The notes under the pieces: generated by a model | What the model was told of the DNA's origin: nothing | The model's database searches: none | The model's input: only the letters and a program-made list of their open reading frames with translations | Made by a program: the position numbers and the translations under genes | Shown here: piece by piece, positions 1-31,741 of the stretch | How positions within the stretch are numbered: position 1 is the stretch's first letter | Layout of the letters: each line of letters opens with the position of its first letter | NCBI GenBank assembly: GCA_947652115.1 | Contig: OX393570.1 | Span: forward strand, 7,418,415-7,482,414 | Length of the DNA: 64,000 bases | Reading direction: 5' to 3' | Source of the DNA: Blastomussa wellsi | Taxonomy: Eukaryota; Cnidaria; Anthozoa; Scleractinia; Plerogyridae

Positions 1-2024
1 TTGATTCTTGCGTACTCGGAGGCGCCTAACACTAGATGGATTGGTAGTTGAGCTTTCGTGTCTTTGTCATCCATTTCAACTTCACTTAGGTGTGCATACT
101 TCTTCAACAATTCTTCATACTTCGGGTTGTCAAGCTTCATTAACTCCGGCTTGTTGACCTTGGATACTGTCACGCCCATGCTAAAGTCTCCTGTGAGTGA
201 TGAAACGGTCACGTTGTACATTTCAACTTTGGTCGTCATGGAGCCCAGCATCATCTCGATACGCTTTGTTTGGGTTTCGGCTGGCTGTTTACGCAAGGCT
301 TTCATTAATTGAGCAGAGGCATACGAACTTCCAGCTCCAGTGTCAAGTAGAGCTCTTGTTTTCATTCCGTCAACGTTGACTAAAACCACGGGATACACCA
401 CTTCAGGTTTGTCTAATAAGTGGGCCGTCAACAGTCCTTCTGATCTTGGGGCGCTGTCACAAATTGAGGTGTGGTGCTTTTGATTGCAGGTCTGGCAGGT
501 CATTTTGCTACGGCAATGTTCGGCTTTGTGAGGACCGGTACAGTTGAAGCATAAGCGTTTCTGAAGAAGGATGGATCGTCTTGTACCCACATCAACGACG
601 TTGGTGCAGTTGAAGGACTTGTGCTCGGTCGCCTCGCAGTACACGCAACATTGCGTGCGTGTGCCATTCGATTGCTGAGTATTAAAGGCCCACGACGGTG
701 GCTTGTCTCTTCGATTTCTGTCATCGCGTCGGCTTCGGTCGTCACGCCAGTTCCTGTCATCGCGCCGGTTTCGATTTTCACGCCAGTTTCTGTCATCGGG
801 CCGGTTTCGATTTTCACGCCAGTTTCTGTCATCGGGTCGATTTCTGCTTCTGTCATCGGGTCGATTTCTGCTTCTGTCATCGGGTCGATTTCTGCTTCTG
901 TCATCTTGTTGATTTTCGTTCTGTCTGGTGATTGGATTTCTTCGCGTCCACAGTCGCAAAGCTTCTGTTAATTTGTCGAAGGTCCAATTTTCCCATGAAG
1001 TGTCTGTTCGGGTCAAATCTCCACGAATCGCCGGCAACTTGTCCAAAGTCATCGCGACCTAGCCATTGACTTGCTCTAATTTCCCCATTGTTTGCAAGGA
1101 CTGAACGGAGAAAGTTAGCTTGTCGCTAAATTCGTGAATCCTGGCGACGTTCTGGTCTGGAATGATTGGCAGGTCAAAGATCTGTTGCGTGTAAATTTTA
1201 ATTATTTCTGAATCCTTCCCATGTTTATCCAGCAAAATGGACTTGGCTCTGTTGTAGCCTTCGTTAGAAAACGGTAATCCCTCGATCGACTTTTTCACCT
1301 TCGGGTCGAGGAAGGACTTCAAATAGGCGAATTTCGTGACACCAGCCATTGTTGTTTTGTCGATGATCTCCACGAATTGGTTCCAGAACCTGGGCCAGTC
1401 TTCGTAAGTTCCATCGAAACGCGAAATGTTAAGCTTCGGTAATTTCGCAGGAGATCCATGACCTGACACAGATCCGCTGGCTGTAAACTTGTTTTCCTCT
1501 TCGGCTTGTTTCTTTGCGGTCTGTAATTCTGTTTGGAATTTCATCTTTGTTTCGAAAAGTTTTTGTTCGAAGTCTAGTTCCTTTTCTTGTTTTTTAAGTA
1601 GTTCTTCGTGGCGAAGCTCTTCTAATGTTTCTTTCAGGCTCTTGACGCTTTCATCAGCATATAGGATCTTGCCATCAACTTCAGTAATCCACTGGTTAAG
1701 ATCCTCGGGGCTTTCTTTAGCGGTAATTTTTGTCTCCTCAACAACTCTCCTGCATTGATCGGCTTCAACTGTAAGGGCTTTTAGGGCGGAGAGGTGGCGT
1801 TCAATGGCTGTTTCATTCCTTAAAGCGTTTATCGACTCGGTTCGATCCGCGGCTAGTTTCAGTTGCGTTAATTTAGTCTCCAAGGCATCCATGGTTTCGT
1901 TAAAGGTCCCGTCGGAGGTCCCAGATGTGGGAAAACGCTCGCCTCCAAAGCGGTATTTCCACACGAAATCGACAAGGCAGACAATGAAAACGAAAGTGAA
2001 CTCAGGCGAACGATTTATACTCAC
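1..2024 (-). pseudogene. BEL/Pao gag-protease reading frame with one in-frame stop
   Basis: From 2024 downward the frame encodes an N-terminal coiled-coil-like segment rich in Lys/Glu, then a DUF1759 gag domain (motif RFDGTYEDWPRFWNQF near 1425-1375). A TAG at 1059-1061 interrupts the frame. Past it the same frame stays open through a repeated Asp-Asp-Arg-Ser/Asn-rich stretch (about 730-910, 24-bp units), then CCHC-type knuckles (CVYCEATEHKSFNC, CFNCTGPHKAEHC, CQTCNQKHHTSIC; about 650-430) and a retroviral-type protease motif, LLDTGAGSS, near 350-325. The protease active site D-T-G looks intact. A single stop in an otherwise open frame suggests a young copy or a programmed readthrough point; I favour a recent lesion. 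Confidence 0.8.
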
Positions 2025-2350
2025 AAGGTCCTCTGGTTTAATTGGTTAACCGGCTTCTTGGTACAGTCTTTAGGCATCTAGGTCTACGTCTGATTAAACT
2101 CACAAATTCCTCAACAAAAGGCTCAACTCAACTAATAAACTGATTGGTACAACTACTCGACTCGATACTGATCAACACACTCCTAAGGCTAAACACAAGG
2201 CGTTATATTTTATACACTAACGATTGCATGCAGACGGGCTGAATTCAAGCTTCCGGTCTTTGACACTCATCTTTCACAGTTTATCAATAATGTCACTCAT
2301 TCTAAATTGTCACGCATTATTATTATGAGTCCCAGTCTCCGACATCAACA
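1..2350 (-). mobile_element. BEL/Pao LTR retrotransposon, 5' part (LTR + gag + protease)
   Basis: Read on the minus strand, this stretch has a probable 5' LTR (about 2350 down to 2050), then a gag reading frame, zinc knuckles and an aspartic protease running off the window edge. The LTR's outer end begins TGTTGATGTCGG and contains a TATAAAATA box near 2205-2213. The order and the DUF1759-type gag are those of BEL/Pao elements. The reverse transcriptase, RNase H, integrase and 3' LTR would lie before base 1. It sits in opposite orientation just upstream of the beta-tubulin exon, so it may lie in an intron of that gene. The inner LTR end and target duplication cannot be fixed because only one end is visible. 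Confidence 0.85.
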
Positions 2351-3094
2351 GCTTGTAAAATGTTGTTTACAGTTTTGTGTTTAGCCAAGAGGGGTAAAAT
2401 ACGGCCGACACATGCGCAGTGTGTTCAAAAATTGTAAGCGGATCGTAACATAAACAAATTGAATTTTCTCGAAATCTGGTCATTAGAAATTGATGATTTT
2501 TGGCATTCTTTCAGACAATATTATGACTCACACACCCAAAGTATAAAAATGAAAATCTGACAGAGTAAATCAGCAAATATACGCTTAGAATTAAATAGAA
2601 CATAATTTTTGTAAATAAATAAAAAGCTGTCTGTCAGAATCGTATAAAGTTCCTGAGAGTTACCGCAGTCCAATTAACATATGGGCAACTTTAAGCCAAA
2701 ATCTAATGAGTGGTTTTTCTGCAAAATGGAATAAACTAGATTTTTAAGGCCGCATTTGATCTCTTCTGTTACCATGGAAACGGGCCACTTTAAAAATGCA
2801 ACTTCAAAAAAAGACTTCAGTGGTATTGTATAATATGTATGCCAAATATCGGCTCATCAGCTGTTAGCATTTAATTGCGAGATCATCATGAAGCACAGGT
2901 ACTCTAATCTTCCAATACTGCGTTCAGCCACCTTAACATTGATCGGTAATTAAATTGCCTTTATCATTGCTTCCTTGTCCTCAACTGGGAAATAAGACCT
3001 TCAATTCAGGTATCTTTGAGTTACACCTTTGGTCTCCCAGTTGGGTTTAATTTTTATTAATCTCTTATAATGACATTAATGGTCTTGTTTTTAG
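2351..3094. other. AT-rich non-coding stretch between retrotransposon and tubulin exon
   Basis: No supported gene. It lies between the outer LTR end and the TTTTTAG acceptor before the tubulin exon, so it is most simply part of a tubulin intron. I see no clear repeat structure. Confidence 0.5.
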
Positions 3095-4501
<1,407 letters not shown>

Positions 4502-4570
4502 ACTGGTTTTACTGGATTTGTCTTTCATACTACACTGCACTTTTGTGTGGTTGTGGTGATAAAAACCTGA

Positions 4571-4576
4571 AATAAA
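4571..4576 (+). promoter_or_regulatory. Poly(A) signal of beta-tubulin
   Basis: AATAAA 70 bases after the tubulin stop codon, followed by an A-rich then TTTTGTGTGTTGG (GT-rich) stretch, as expected of a cleavage and polyadenylation region. Confidence 0.7.
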
Positions 4577-4614
4577 CTTGAAAAAATACTTCACTTTTGT
4601 GTGTTGGTTTGTGG

Positions 4615-6345
4615 TTTTTGAAAAAGTTAAAACAAGCAGGAACTCAAACTGGGTCAAAAAAGTTAAAAAAGGCGGGAACTCAAAATAAGTCAGACAAGTC
4701 CAAACAAACGAGAACTCAGAATGGTACAGAAAAGTCAAAACAAGCGTGAACTCAAAATGCGTCAGAAATGTCAAAATAAGCGGGAACTCAAAATGGGTCA
4801 GAAAAGTCAAGACAAGCGAGAGCTCAAAAAATGTCAGAAAAGTCAAAACAAGCGGGAACTCAAAGTGGGTCAGAAGTCAAAACAAACGAGAACTCGGAAT
4901 GGTGTAGAGAAGTCAAAACAAGAGGGAACTCAAAATGGGTCAGAAAAGTCAAAACAAGCGAGAACTCATAGTGGGTCAGAAGTCAAAACAAACGAGAACT
5001 CGGAATGGTGCAGAAAAGTCAAAACAAGAGGGAACTCAAAATGGGTCAGAAAAGTCGAAACAAGCGGGTACTCAAAATGGGTCAGAAAAGTCAAACAAGC
5101 GGGAACTCAAAATGGGTCTGAAAAGTCAAAACAAGCGGGAACTCAAAATGGGTCAGAAAAGTCAAAACAAGCGGGAACTCAAAATGGGTCAGAAAAGTCA
5201 AAACAAGCGGGAACTCAAAATGGGCCAGAAAAGTCAAAACAAGCGGGAACTCAAAATGGGTGAGAAAAGTCAAAACAAGGGTAAACTCAAAATGGGTCAA
5301 AAAAGTCAAAACAAGCGAGAACTCAAAATATGTCAGAAAAGTCAAAACAAGCGGGAACTCAAAGTGGGTCAGAAGTCAAAACAAACGAGAACTCGGAATG
5401 GTGCAGAAAAGTCAAAACAAGAGGGAACTCAAAATGGGTCAGAAAAGTCAAAGCAAGCGTGAACTCAAAGTGGGTCAGAAGTCAAAACAAACGAGAACTC
5501 GGAATGGTGCAGAAAGGTCAAAACAAGCGGGAACTCAAAGTGGGTCAGAAGTCAAAACAAACGAGAACTCGGAATGGTGCAGAAAAGTCAAAACAAGAGG
5601 GAACTCAAAATGGGTCAGAAAAGTCAAAACAAGCGAGAACTCAAAATATGTCAGAAAAGTCAAAACAAGCGGGAACTCATAGTGGGTGAGAAGTCAAAAC
5701 AAATGAGAACCCGGAATGGTGCAGAAAAGTCAAAACAAGCGGGTACTCAAAATGGGTCAGAAAAGTCAAAACAAGCGGGAACTCAAAATGGGTCAGAAAA
5801 GTCAAAACAAGCCGGAACTCAAAATGGGTCAGAAAAATCAAAACAAGCGGGAACTCAAAATGGGTCAGAAAAGTCAAAACAAGGGTGAACTCAAAATGGG
5901 TCAGAAAAGTCAAAACAAGCGAGAACTCAAAATATTTCAGAAAAGTCAAAACAAGCGGGAACTCAAAGTGGGTCAGAAGTCAAAACAAACGAGAACTCGG
6001 AATGGTGCAGAAAAGTCAAAACAAGAGGGAACTCAAAATGGGTCAGAAAAGTCAAAACAAGCGGGAACTCAAAATGGGTCAGAAAAGTCAAAACAAGCGG
6101 GAACTCAAAATGGGTCAGAAAAGGGCCGAGAAAAGTCAAAACAAGGGGAAACTCAAAATGGGTCAGAAAAATCAAAACAAGCGGGAACTCAAAATGGGTC
6201 AGAAAAGTCAAAACAAGAGGGAACTCAAAATGGGTCAGAAATGTCAAAACAATCGGGAACTCAAAGTGGGTCAGAAAAGTCAAAACGAGCGGGAACTCAA
6301 AACGGGTCCAAAATGTTTAAACAAGAGGGAACTTAAAATGTGTCG
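4615..6345. repeat. Minisatellite, ~36-bp units, with higher-order structure
   Basis: About 48 imperfect units of the type GTCAAAACAAGCGGGAACTC plus AAAATGGGTCAGAAAA. Shorter variant units (CAGAAGTCAAAACAAACGAG, then AACTCGGAATGGTGCAGAAA) recur in pairs near 4870, 4978, 5370, 5478, 5548, 5690 and 5972. The array therefore has higher-order repeats. Because 36 is divisible by three and stops are rare in the unit, open frames of 80-200 codons appear in several frames on both strands; these are by-products. The array begins about 110 bases after the tubulin stop. Confidence 0.95.
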
Positions 6346-7256
6346 GAAAAGTGAAAACAGTGCTTATTTCTAACTATTGTCGGGGTGCTTCAAAATTCGG
6401 ACCGCTGTTGAACCAATCGGTTATTACAGTTTTCCTCTATTGTTTTCAAACGAAGTGTCACCTCGTCTCTTCCAACGGGTTTCTCCCATGAACGATTTAG
6501 AACTGGACCCTCTATAATAGGGAGTTCGCTATCTAGTGCAATTCATAGCATGGTCTAGTTGGTTTTGTCAACACTTATCCACTGGACAGTGATTTATCTG
6601 TAATTTATTTATTTCTTTTATTAAAAATAACCTATGGAAGCCTCTGTGGTGGAGAGAGGTAAGTGAGTTCGAAGAATCGAATTCTTAGCAGATAAATAAA
6701 TTTGGTGAAACACTACCTGTTTTTTTCCCCGGGGTACATGAGCCAGAATCGAATCGCGTTTTGTGGGCGTGGCCCAAATTCATTTTCACTAGTTCTAAAA
6801 TGACAAATCAACTGGCACCAACAGGACTATTTTCAAGTTAATAACTCAGAATTTACTTCAAAAAGGTACGACGAGCACCCCCGTCATTTTTTTTGTAGGG
6901 TAGTCCCCCTACCCCGGTCGGGATTGTTTTCTTGGCCTACACTGAGTTGCATTTTAATCCCAATTTTTAAACAGCCTGAAGAACGATCGATCTAACACAC
7001 TCTCGCAGTTCTTTTCCGCTGCTCTGCGGGTACCATATAGTTTATAGTCACATCGGATAGATTATTTTCTTCTTTGCAAAATTATATAAAACTTGAACCC
7101 CTCCCTCGACGTTCTTCCATAGACCAATGCCATCCCACAGAGGCTCGTTTTTGTAAGCATGAGCCAGCGATTCAAACGCCAGCTGAAAATGGCGGCCTGT
7201 TTACCTCAGTTATCACTTCTCGAGAAAATTGTCTTGAATGTACAGTCGTAACGCTT
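6346..7256. other. Intergenic stretch before PEX1
   Basis: Unique-looking AT-rich sequence between the minisatellite and the PEX1 start. It should contain the PEX1 promoter, but I see no convincing TATA box. No gene is supported. Confidence 0.5.
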
Positions 7257-25614
<18,358 letters not shown>

Positions 25615-25664
25615 AGAAACTCAAGCCTACTCTACTATATATCGTTAGTTATTGTCATTGCTTG

Positions 25665-26245
25665 TGGGGGGTGCCGTGGTTTAAATGGTTCGTGTGTTAC
25701 CTGGACTCTGGATGAGCATTGCAGTTTGTTCTCGGGCAAGACACAACTTTCGCTGGCTCTCTCCACCCGAGTATATAAATGGGGGGGGGTAACCCTGTGA
25801 TGGACTAGCATCCCATCCAGGGGGAGTAGGAATACTCCTAATCACTTCAAATTTTCACATTTTCAAAAAAGTTATGAATAGGTAATTTGACCCAGTCAAA
25901 CAGGTTTGCACTTTTAATCTGAAATATAGACGTTGTTTTGCCCAAAAAGATTTTCAGTTTTATTTTAAAGTTCAGAGAGAATTTGTCACTCTCCCATAAG
26001 AGAGGCATTCTGTCCGTATGGGGGGAAAATATGTGAACAATCTAAACTCAATGCTGCCCCCCTGCCATTTGACTTTTTTTGCAACCGTTTTTTTTTTATG
26101 GGGGGGGGTTCTTTTCTGACCAACCAACCCAAAATCAGGAAATGCATTTCACGATAAATGAAAAAAGGGGGATGGCCTAAGGATATTAAAAGCCCAGATG
26201 AGCTCCAGCCTAATGGGCTACTAGATTCCTGCACAGACTTAAATT
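25665..26245 (+). mobile_element. SINE split by a ~340-bp insertion
   Basis: The head and body (25665-25850) include the core GATGGACTAGCATCCCATCC. The family tail GAGCTCCAGCCTAATGGGCT resumes only at 26194-26245. The intervening AT-rich stretch with poly-T and poly-G runs is absent from other copies and must be a later insertion. It lies just after the PEX1 stop, so may be in its 3' region. Confidence 0.7.
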
Positions 26246-26550
26246 AACTGCATAATCACTGCTACATTTAAATGTAGCAAGTATCTTAGAAATTAGAATA
26301 GTCTGTCATATTCACCTGCCAAAATGAAGTCTTAACTGAATTTGGTGTCTAGACAAGTCACACAAAAAACTTACATCAGTAATCGCTGTTGGGGATATTG
26401 AATACAGACCCATGTTAATGTATAGCATTGCAGTCTGTGACAAGATTCTACCTTATTAAAAGATGATGCAAAATTACCTACTGTCATTGTGTCCATTATT
26501 ATAAAAAATTTAATCAGTTCTTACCCAATATGCATACCTTCTTAGAATGC

Positions 26551-26876
26551 TCTCAAATTTTGGCTGTTTTAGTGTCAACGTTATTGGCTTTTAATATGAA
26601 CAGCTTCTGAAAACTGTTTTGTTGTAACTGTTGACATAATAAGCTCGTTTTGTTTCAGTATTGATGTTTCTGAGTAATGAAGTTTTCTATCGTAATTCTA
26701 GCCTATTCCATGTTCTCAAATTTTGGCTGTTTTAGTCTCGATGTTATTAGCTTTTAAATTATATGAACAGCTTCTGAAAACTGTTTTGTTGTAACTGTTG
26801 ACATAATAAGCTTGTTTTGTTTCAGTGTTGATGTTCCTGAGTAAACAAGTTTTTTACTGTAATGCCATCCTGTTCC
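26551..26876. repeat. Tandem duplication, ~163-bp unit x2
   Basis: The unit beginning TCTCAAATTTTGGCTGTTTT at 26551 is repeated from 26714, including CAGCTTCTGAAAACTGTTTT and GTTGTAACTGTTGACATAAT. Divergence is slight, so the duplication is fairly recent. Confidence 0.85.
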
Positions 26877-27030
26877 AGGCATTCGGTTAGTGGGGAACGA
26901 CGCAAAGGAAAAAGGCGAGCAAAAAATTAGTGGTACAGCTGGGCTGAAGATTGCAAATTGTAAATCCTATTTTTCGCTTGCCTTTTCCTTTGCACCGTTC
27001 CCCACTAACCAAACGCCTACAACAGGCTAT
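26865..27030. mobile_element. MITE-like hairpin element, GTTAGTGGGGAACG arms
   Basis: The left arm GGTTAGTGGGGAACGACGCA and the right arm TGCACCGTTCCCCACTAACC are inverse copies. The arms total about 60 bases each around a short loop. Outer CCTGTTCCAGGC / GCCTACAACAGG extend the symmetry. It sits at the end of the tandem duplication. Confidence 0.8.
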
Positions 27031-27356
27031 TGTAATGCAAAAAAATGTTCTAACATGTTATCAACAAAATACCAAACTTGTAAAATTGGTAAAATCGCGA
27101 ACTTGAGGTGTTGCAAAACATGCAACACTGGTGTGAAAAAGCTGTCAGAAACCATTTTGATTGAATTATTGCCAAAATACGGGCAAACCAAGTGTAACTC
27201 AACAAATAGATCACCATGTAGAACTCAATGAAAGCAAAATACAGTGTACTCCCCACCACTTCTGCCCCATAAGAAATAACTCGTACAAAGTAACAAATAT
27301 TTGATCAGTTCTCTTAGTTTAAAAACATTTACCATTTTTGCATAGGGGCAGGGCTC

Positions 27357-27440
27357 ATATGGTTCATGGAAAACCTGGAAAGTCATAGAATTTTAAAACT
27401 TCAATTTCCAGGCCTGGAAAGTCATGGGAATTTTTTTAAT
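27357..27440 (+). repeat. GAAAGTCATGGAA-type dispersed repeat
   Basis: AACCTGGAAAGTCATAGAAT and CAGGCCTGGAAAGTCATGGG. A longer related copy lies at 54995-55205. Origin unknown; non-coding. Confidence 0.6.
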
Positions 27441-27526
27441 TTTGGACTCACTGTTCAGACTGCCTCCAGGTCTCTCTTTACAAAATCGTGTATCAGATAG
27501 TCATGAAAATATTTCCAGCAATAAAG

Positions 27527-30500
27527 TTATTTTGCCTGTTTTCCTTTATCTTTTTCCGCTGCTGCTAAAACCCCCTTGACTTGAGGTAATAGATATTCGA
27601 AGTGCATATTAGCATAACAATTTGTCTGGTGGCTGTTATTGCTTGAATTTCTTGCTCTTCTCTTCCTTTTCTTACCACCGGGTTTATTCACAGTAGCAAC
27701 ACTAGTGACTTGGGAATTACTAGTATCTGTTAAATTTACGGCAGAATCGTCAGCAACTTGTAAATGAACCGTGTCAGTTGTAACATCCGTGGAATCAGCT
27801 TCCTTTTCCTGGTTATTATCTGTCTTTTTTCTCTTGTTCTTATCCTGGATACCAGGCAAATGTTCTTTGTTAGAAACATTGTCTTCAGCTAAGCCACTGT
27901 CAGGAATTGCAGATGAAGGAGTCTCTCCTTCCTCCTGCCTGGGGTGCAGCCAGGGAATGCACAGTGGCTGTACTCTCATTGTGATAAAGTCAACTAAAGC
28001 ATCAAATTCTGTAGGTGCATCAGTGTTCTGAAAAGTGGAAATACCAGAATGCTGTCTTAGACACAAATTAAAAGCAACTTCACTCTTTCAACTCCAGATT
28101 TCTAGTCCTGAAAAGGATGTAATGTTGACTGATGAACGGCTAAATAAATACTGATGAAACATTTCAAAGTCGGTTTCTGATTTCGGATATGCAGACAGTC
28201 TTGAAGTCATACCCTGTCTAGGACGTCTTAATATCCCTGTCTTAATATCCATACCCTGTTTAGGATGTACTTGCTTTAATTATACACCCAGTTCAGGGCT
28301 GAGGGGTCAAAAACCATACCCTATGCAGCGGCATGTCCCTGCATAACACAAGTAAGGGAGTACCCCATCCCCCCCTCATGGGAGAGAAAAGGCAGCTTTT
28401 GCAATCCTACCTTGAAAGCAAAGGCAGACACCCGTCGCACTCCCAGCAACAGTGGAAATGTTGCCTCATCCATTCCAGTAATAGCGCATGCAGCAACCTC
28501 CCGCGTGGCACACAACACAAGAAGATGCTCTAACAGAGCAGCTGGCTTGATAGACCTATCAACCTGTATAAAAGGAAGTAATTTTATGAAGTAAGGCTGC
28601 CTCTAACAACAGTGATCTCAGTTGGTAAAAGTGATGAACAGCTCCCAGGAAAGCCTGTCAGCTAACTGTCGGTTGACAAATGACCCAGTCTGTTTTATTG
28701 CATCACTCAAAAATTAATGATGGCTCAGCCTAGTGTGAACACAGTACAAGTCATACACGGTAAATTGGCTGGTCAATGTGAGGTGCAAGATTTTTTAAAT
28801 AAATTATTACCAAAACGAAAGCCGTGGTAGAAATAAATTATAATTCAGTGCTTAAGTGGAACTTGCTCTTTTGAGAATGCTGCATTCTATTGCTCAGTGA
28901 AAATCACACATACCAATATTTGTAAGGCCCGGTTCAAACATTGAACTTTTCATGTGCCATACCCAATTATTAGATTTGGCACATGAAAAGTTTGATGACT
29001 CAATTAAGTTCGGCAGTTTTGTATTTGGATCAACCTGCTGTTCTATTCGGCTGGGTTTGTCGGATAGAACGGCAAGGATGGACTTCAGTTCATACGTCGA
29101 TCTTTACATGTGCAAAATCTCATGCATAAATTACCACATGCACATTACAAGTACATTCTTCAAAAACTGTTGTTTTTGTTTTTAAGCATCAGAGATTGCA
29201 GTTCCGTTGCATTGGAGAGTATTTCTTTTATTCCAAAGTGTATAACTGAGTTTGGCACATGTAAAGGTTCAACATTTGAAATATCAACTGCGGAACTTAA
29301 TTATTCGGGTCGACCCAAATAGGTGTTAGGTTTGGCACATGAAACGTTAGACATCTGAACCGGGCCTTGCACAAGCAAAATAAATACAGTGTACATGTAA
29401 GAAGTCTGTATCCCGAAATACCATGTGGCAATACAAGCAATAAATATCAACAAACAAGAGATCATCACAGTTATGTACTCAACCTAAACAGTTGAGAAAA
29501 TAAAGCCTGAAAAAATTCAGTTTTGAATGGATTCTAACCCATGACCTCAGCGATACTGGCACACTGCTCTACCAACTGAGCTACTGAGGCAACTGGGTGC
29601 TGGTCACTTTATAAGTTTGTTATATACCTGTAGAACTTGAAGATGTAAATGTGAATATACAAAAATCAAGCCATACAGGAAGTCTGTGTCACTGAAAAAT
29701 TCAACTCGGTGTGCTTTTTGTGGATTTGACACTCTCGTATACTGTTTCCAGCTAAAATGTTTTTGTGTTCCCACCCCAAAATTCAAGCAAAAATTACTGT
29801 TGAACTCATTATTATTACCTTGCAAAGGTGAATGTACTGTAAGTTAACTGACATTGCTCACAGAAAATGTCAGTGACTGGTCAAATATTTGTTTAATTTA
29901 GTTCCATGTTGTATCATGATATATCCTTTCTATAGTGTACTATGTAGAACAACTTAATTTGACTAAACTTTCTACAAGTACTATATCCTATACTACTGAC
30001 AGTATTTCAGCAAATCACATCACAGCTAAACTGACCAATCAGCTTCAACAGACCAGACTAACAACCTCACTGGCTGAAGACAATTTGAATCTGAAGATGA
30101 CTTCCACTCAAGTTGTTGAAATGTCAGTCATCAAAAACAGTTCTTTTCAAACTATTCCCACCTGGATGATCACACAATATACTCTTGTTTTAAAGCATTT
30201 ATTAACACAACATCTATATTTCTTACCAGCACTAATTTGAGAGTTCCTTTTTCCAGAGCTTTTGTCACTTGATTGATACCTAACACAAGACTGGATCTCT
30301 GCTCGAGTTTCTTTGCTCTTTCCGTTTGTTCTGTTGTTTTCTTGGTCTTGGTGCATAGTTGGTCAAACTGAAGGGGGCCGAGTATTCTGTGAAACATGCA
30401 CATTTTATCTTTTCTGTTAATTCTGTATTTTTTAAATTAGTAAATGCTCTGGGGCATATACAAACATTACAACATGCATATATTGTGTCGCTCCATATTC

Positions 30501-31625
30501 ATGTAACTTCCCCTCCCCCATAGAGGTTTTTCTGGTTTGACCCCACCCCTCTTCCCCTACTGTGTGGAAATTCCAGGTTAGGTTCTTTCCTTTGAAAGTT
30601 CTGTCCCTTAAGTTCTGTTTCCTGGTTGTTATAAAATTTGAACTGAAAATTGTGGTGGACGTCTTTGCATATTGTAGCGACATTCACAACATGATATAAA
30701 ATTCTCATGCAGGCATTCAAAGTATTTTCAGCTGCCAGAGTTATCATTGGAAATATTTAATAAATTATTTTTAATTAGCAGCTGATTAATTTTTAATAAG
30801 TTGGCCGAGGAGGGGTTTGTGACAGCTCACTGACCTTTCCACTTTCTTTTATTTAATAGCGGCTGATAATTATACGATACCCAGGTCACCAACAAAACGA
30901 TAAAACAAAAACTAAACTGAAAGCAGTGCAAGAACTGAGCTTGCACGTGTGCGCAGCTAATAATTATACAGAGCTAGCTGTGGGGAGATACAATGGTCTA
31001 ATAGTTAGTGCACTAGACTTCAGTTCAAATGGCCTGGGTTTGAGCCCTGGATGTGGCACTGTGTTGTGTTCTTGGGCATGACACACTCAACTCTCGCAGT
31101 GCCTCTCTCCACCCAGCAGTATAAATGGGTACCAGTGAATTGTTGGGGCAGCCTCACAGAATGCTGGGGAATAACGCCTGCGTGGGAGGCTAGGGAATAA
31201 CCGGTGATGGACTAGCATCCCATCCAGTGGGAGTAGAATACTCCTAGCCGCTTCATGCTACAGAAACCGGAGTTTATGATTCAGTTTGGCTTAAAAGGCT
31301 TTAATTTACAGAGCTAGCTCACCTTGTAATCTCGTCAATAATCTTTTTGTTACCTCCATGTTTTAACAAGGGCCTGTGGTACAAAGATAAGATCTTCAGT
31401 TTTGTGTCTTCCAAGGGAGTTAGAAGAAGATGGCCAAAGGAGTGGCCTGGTTGGTTTAAATGTGCTGAAACAGGAGTGGGCTTCATAAGCTGATGGTGAT
31501 TCTGGATAGAACAATGATGTCCGCCAAAGCGTTTGTGTAGCTGATGTTTGGTCTCTCCAATGTACTGTTTTGTGCATTTCTTACATTCAGTTAGATAAAT
31601 TAAGTTTTTAGATTTACAAGTAGTG

Positions 31626-31656
<31 letters not shown>

Positions 31657-31701
31657 ATTTACAATTGCGAGCCGATAGGCGAGCAATTGTAAAGCCCATA
31701 C

Positions 31702-31741
<40 letters not shown>

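Noticed and set aside
4615..6345. CRISPR-like array
   Set aside because: Repeats are contiguous and imperfect with no unique spacers; the genome is eukaryotic.
4721..6373. Long open frames with KSKQAGTQNGSE- or SQNKRELKMGQK-type repeats
   Set aside because: They arise in several frames on both strands of a 36-bp minisatellite and have no splice or start context.
29519..29590. tRNA gene on the minus strand
   Set aside because: D-arm and T-arm are tRNA-like but the acceptor stem does not pair and a SINE tail follows.
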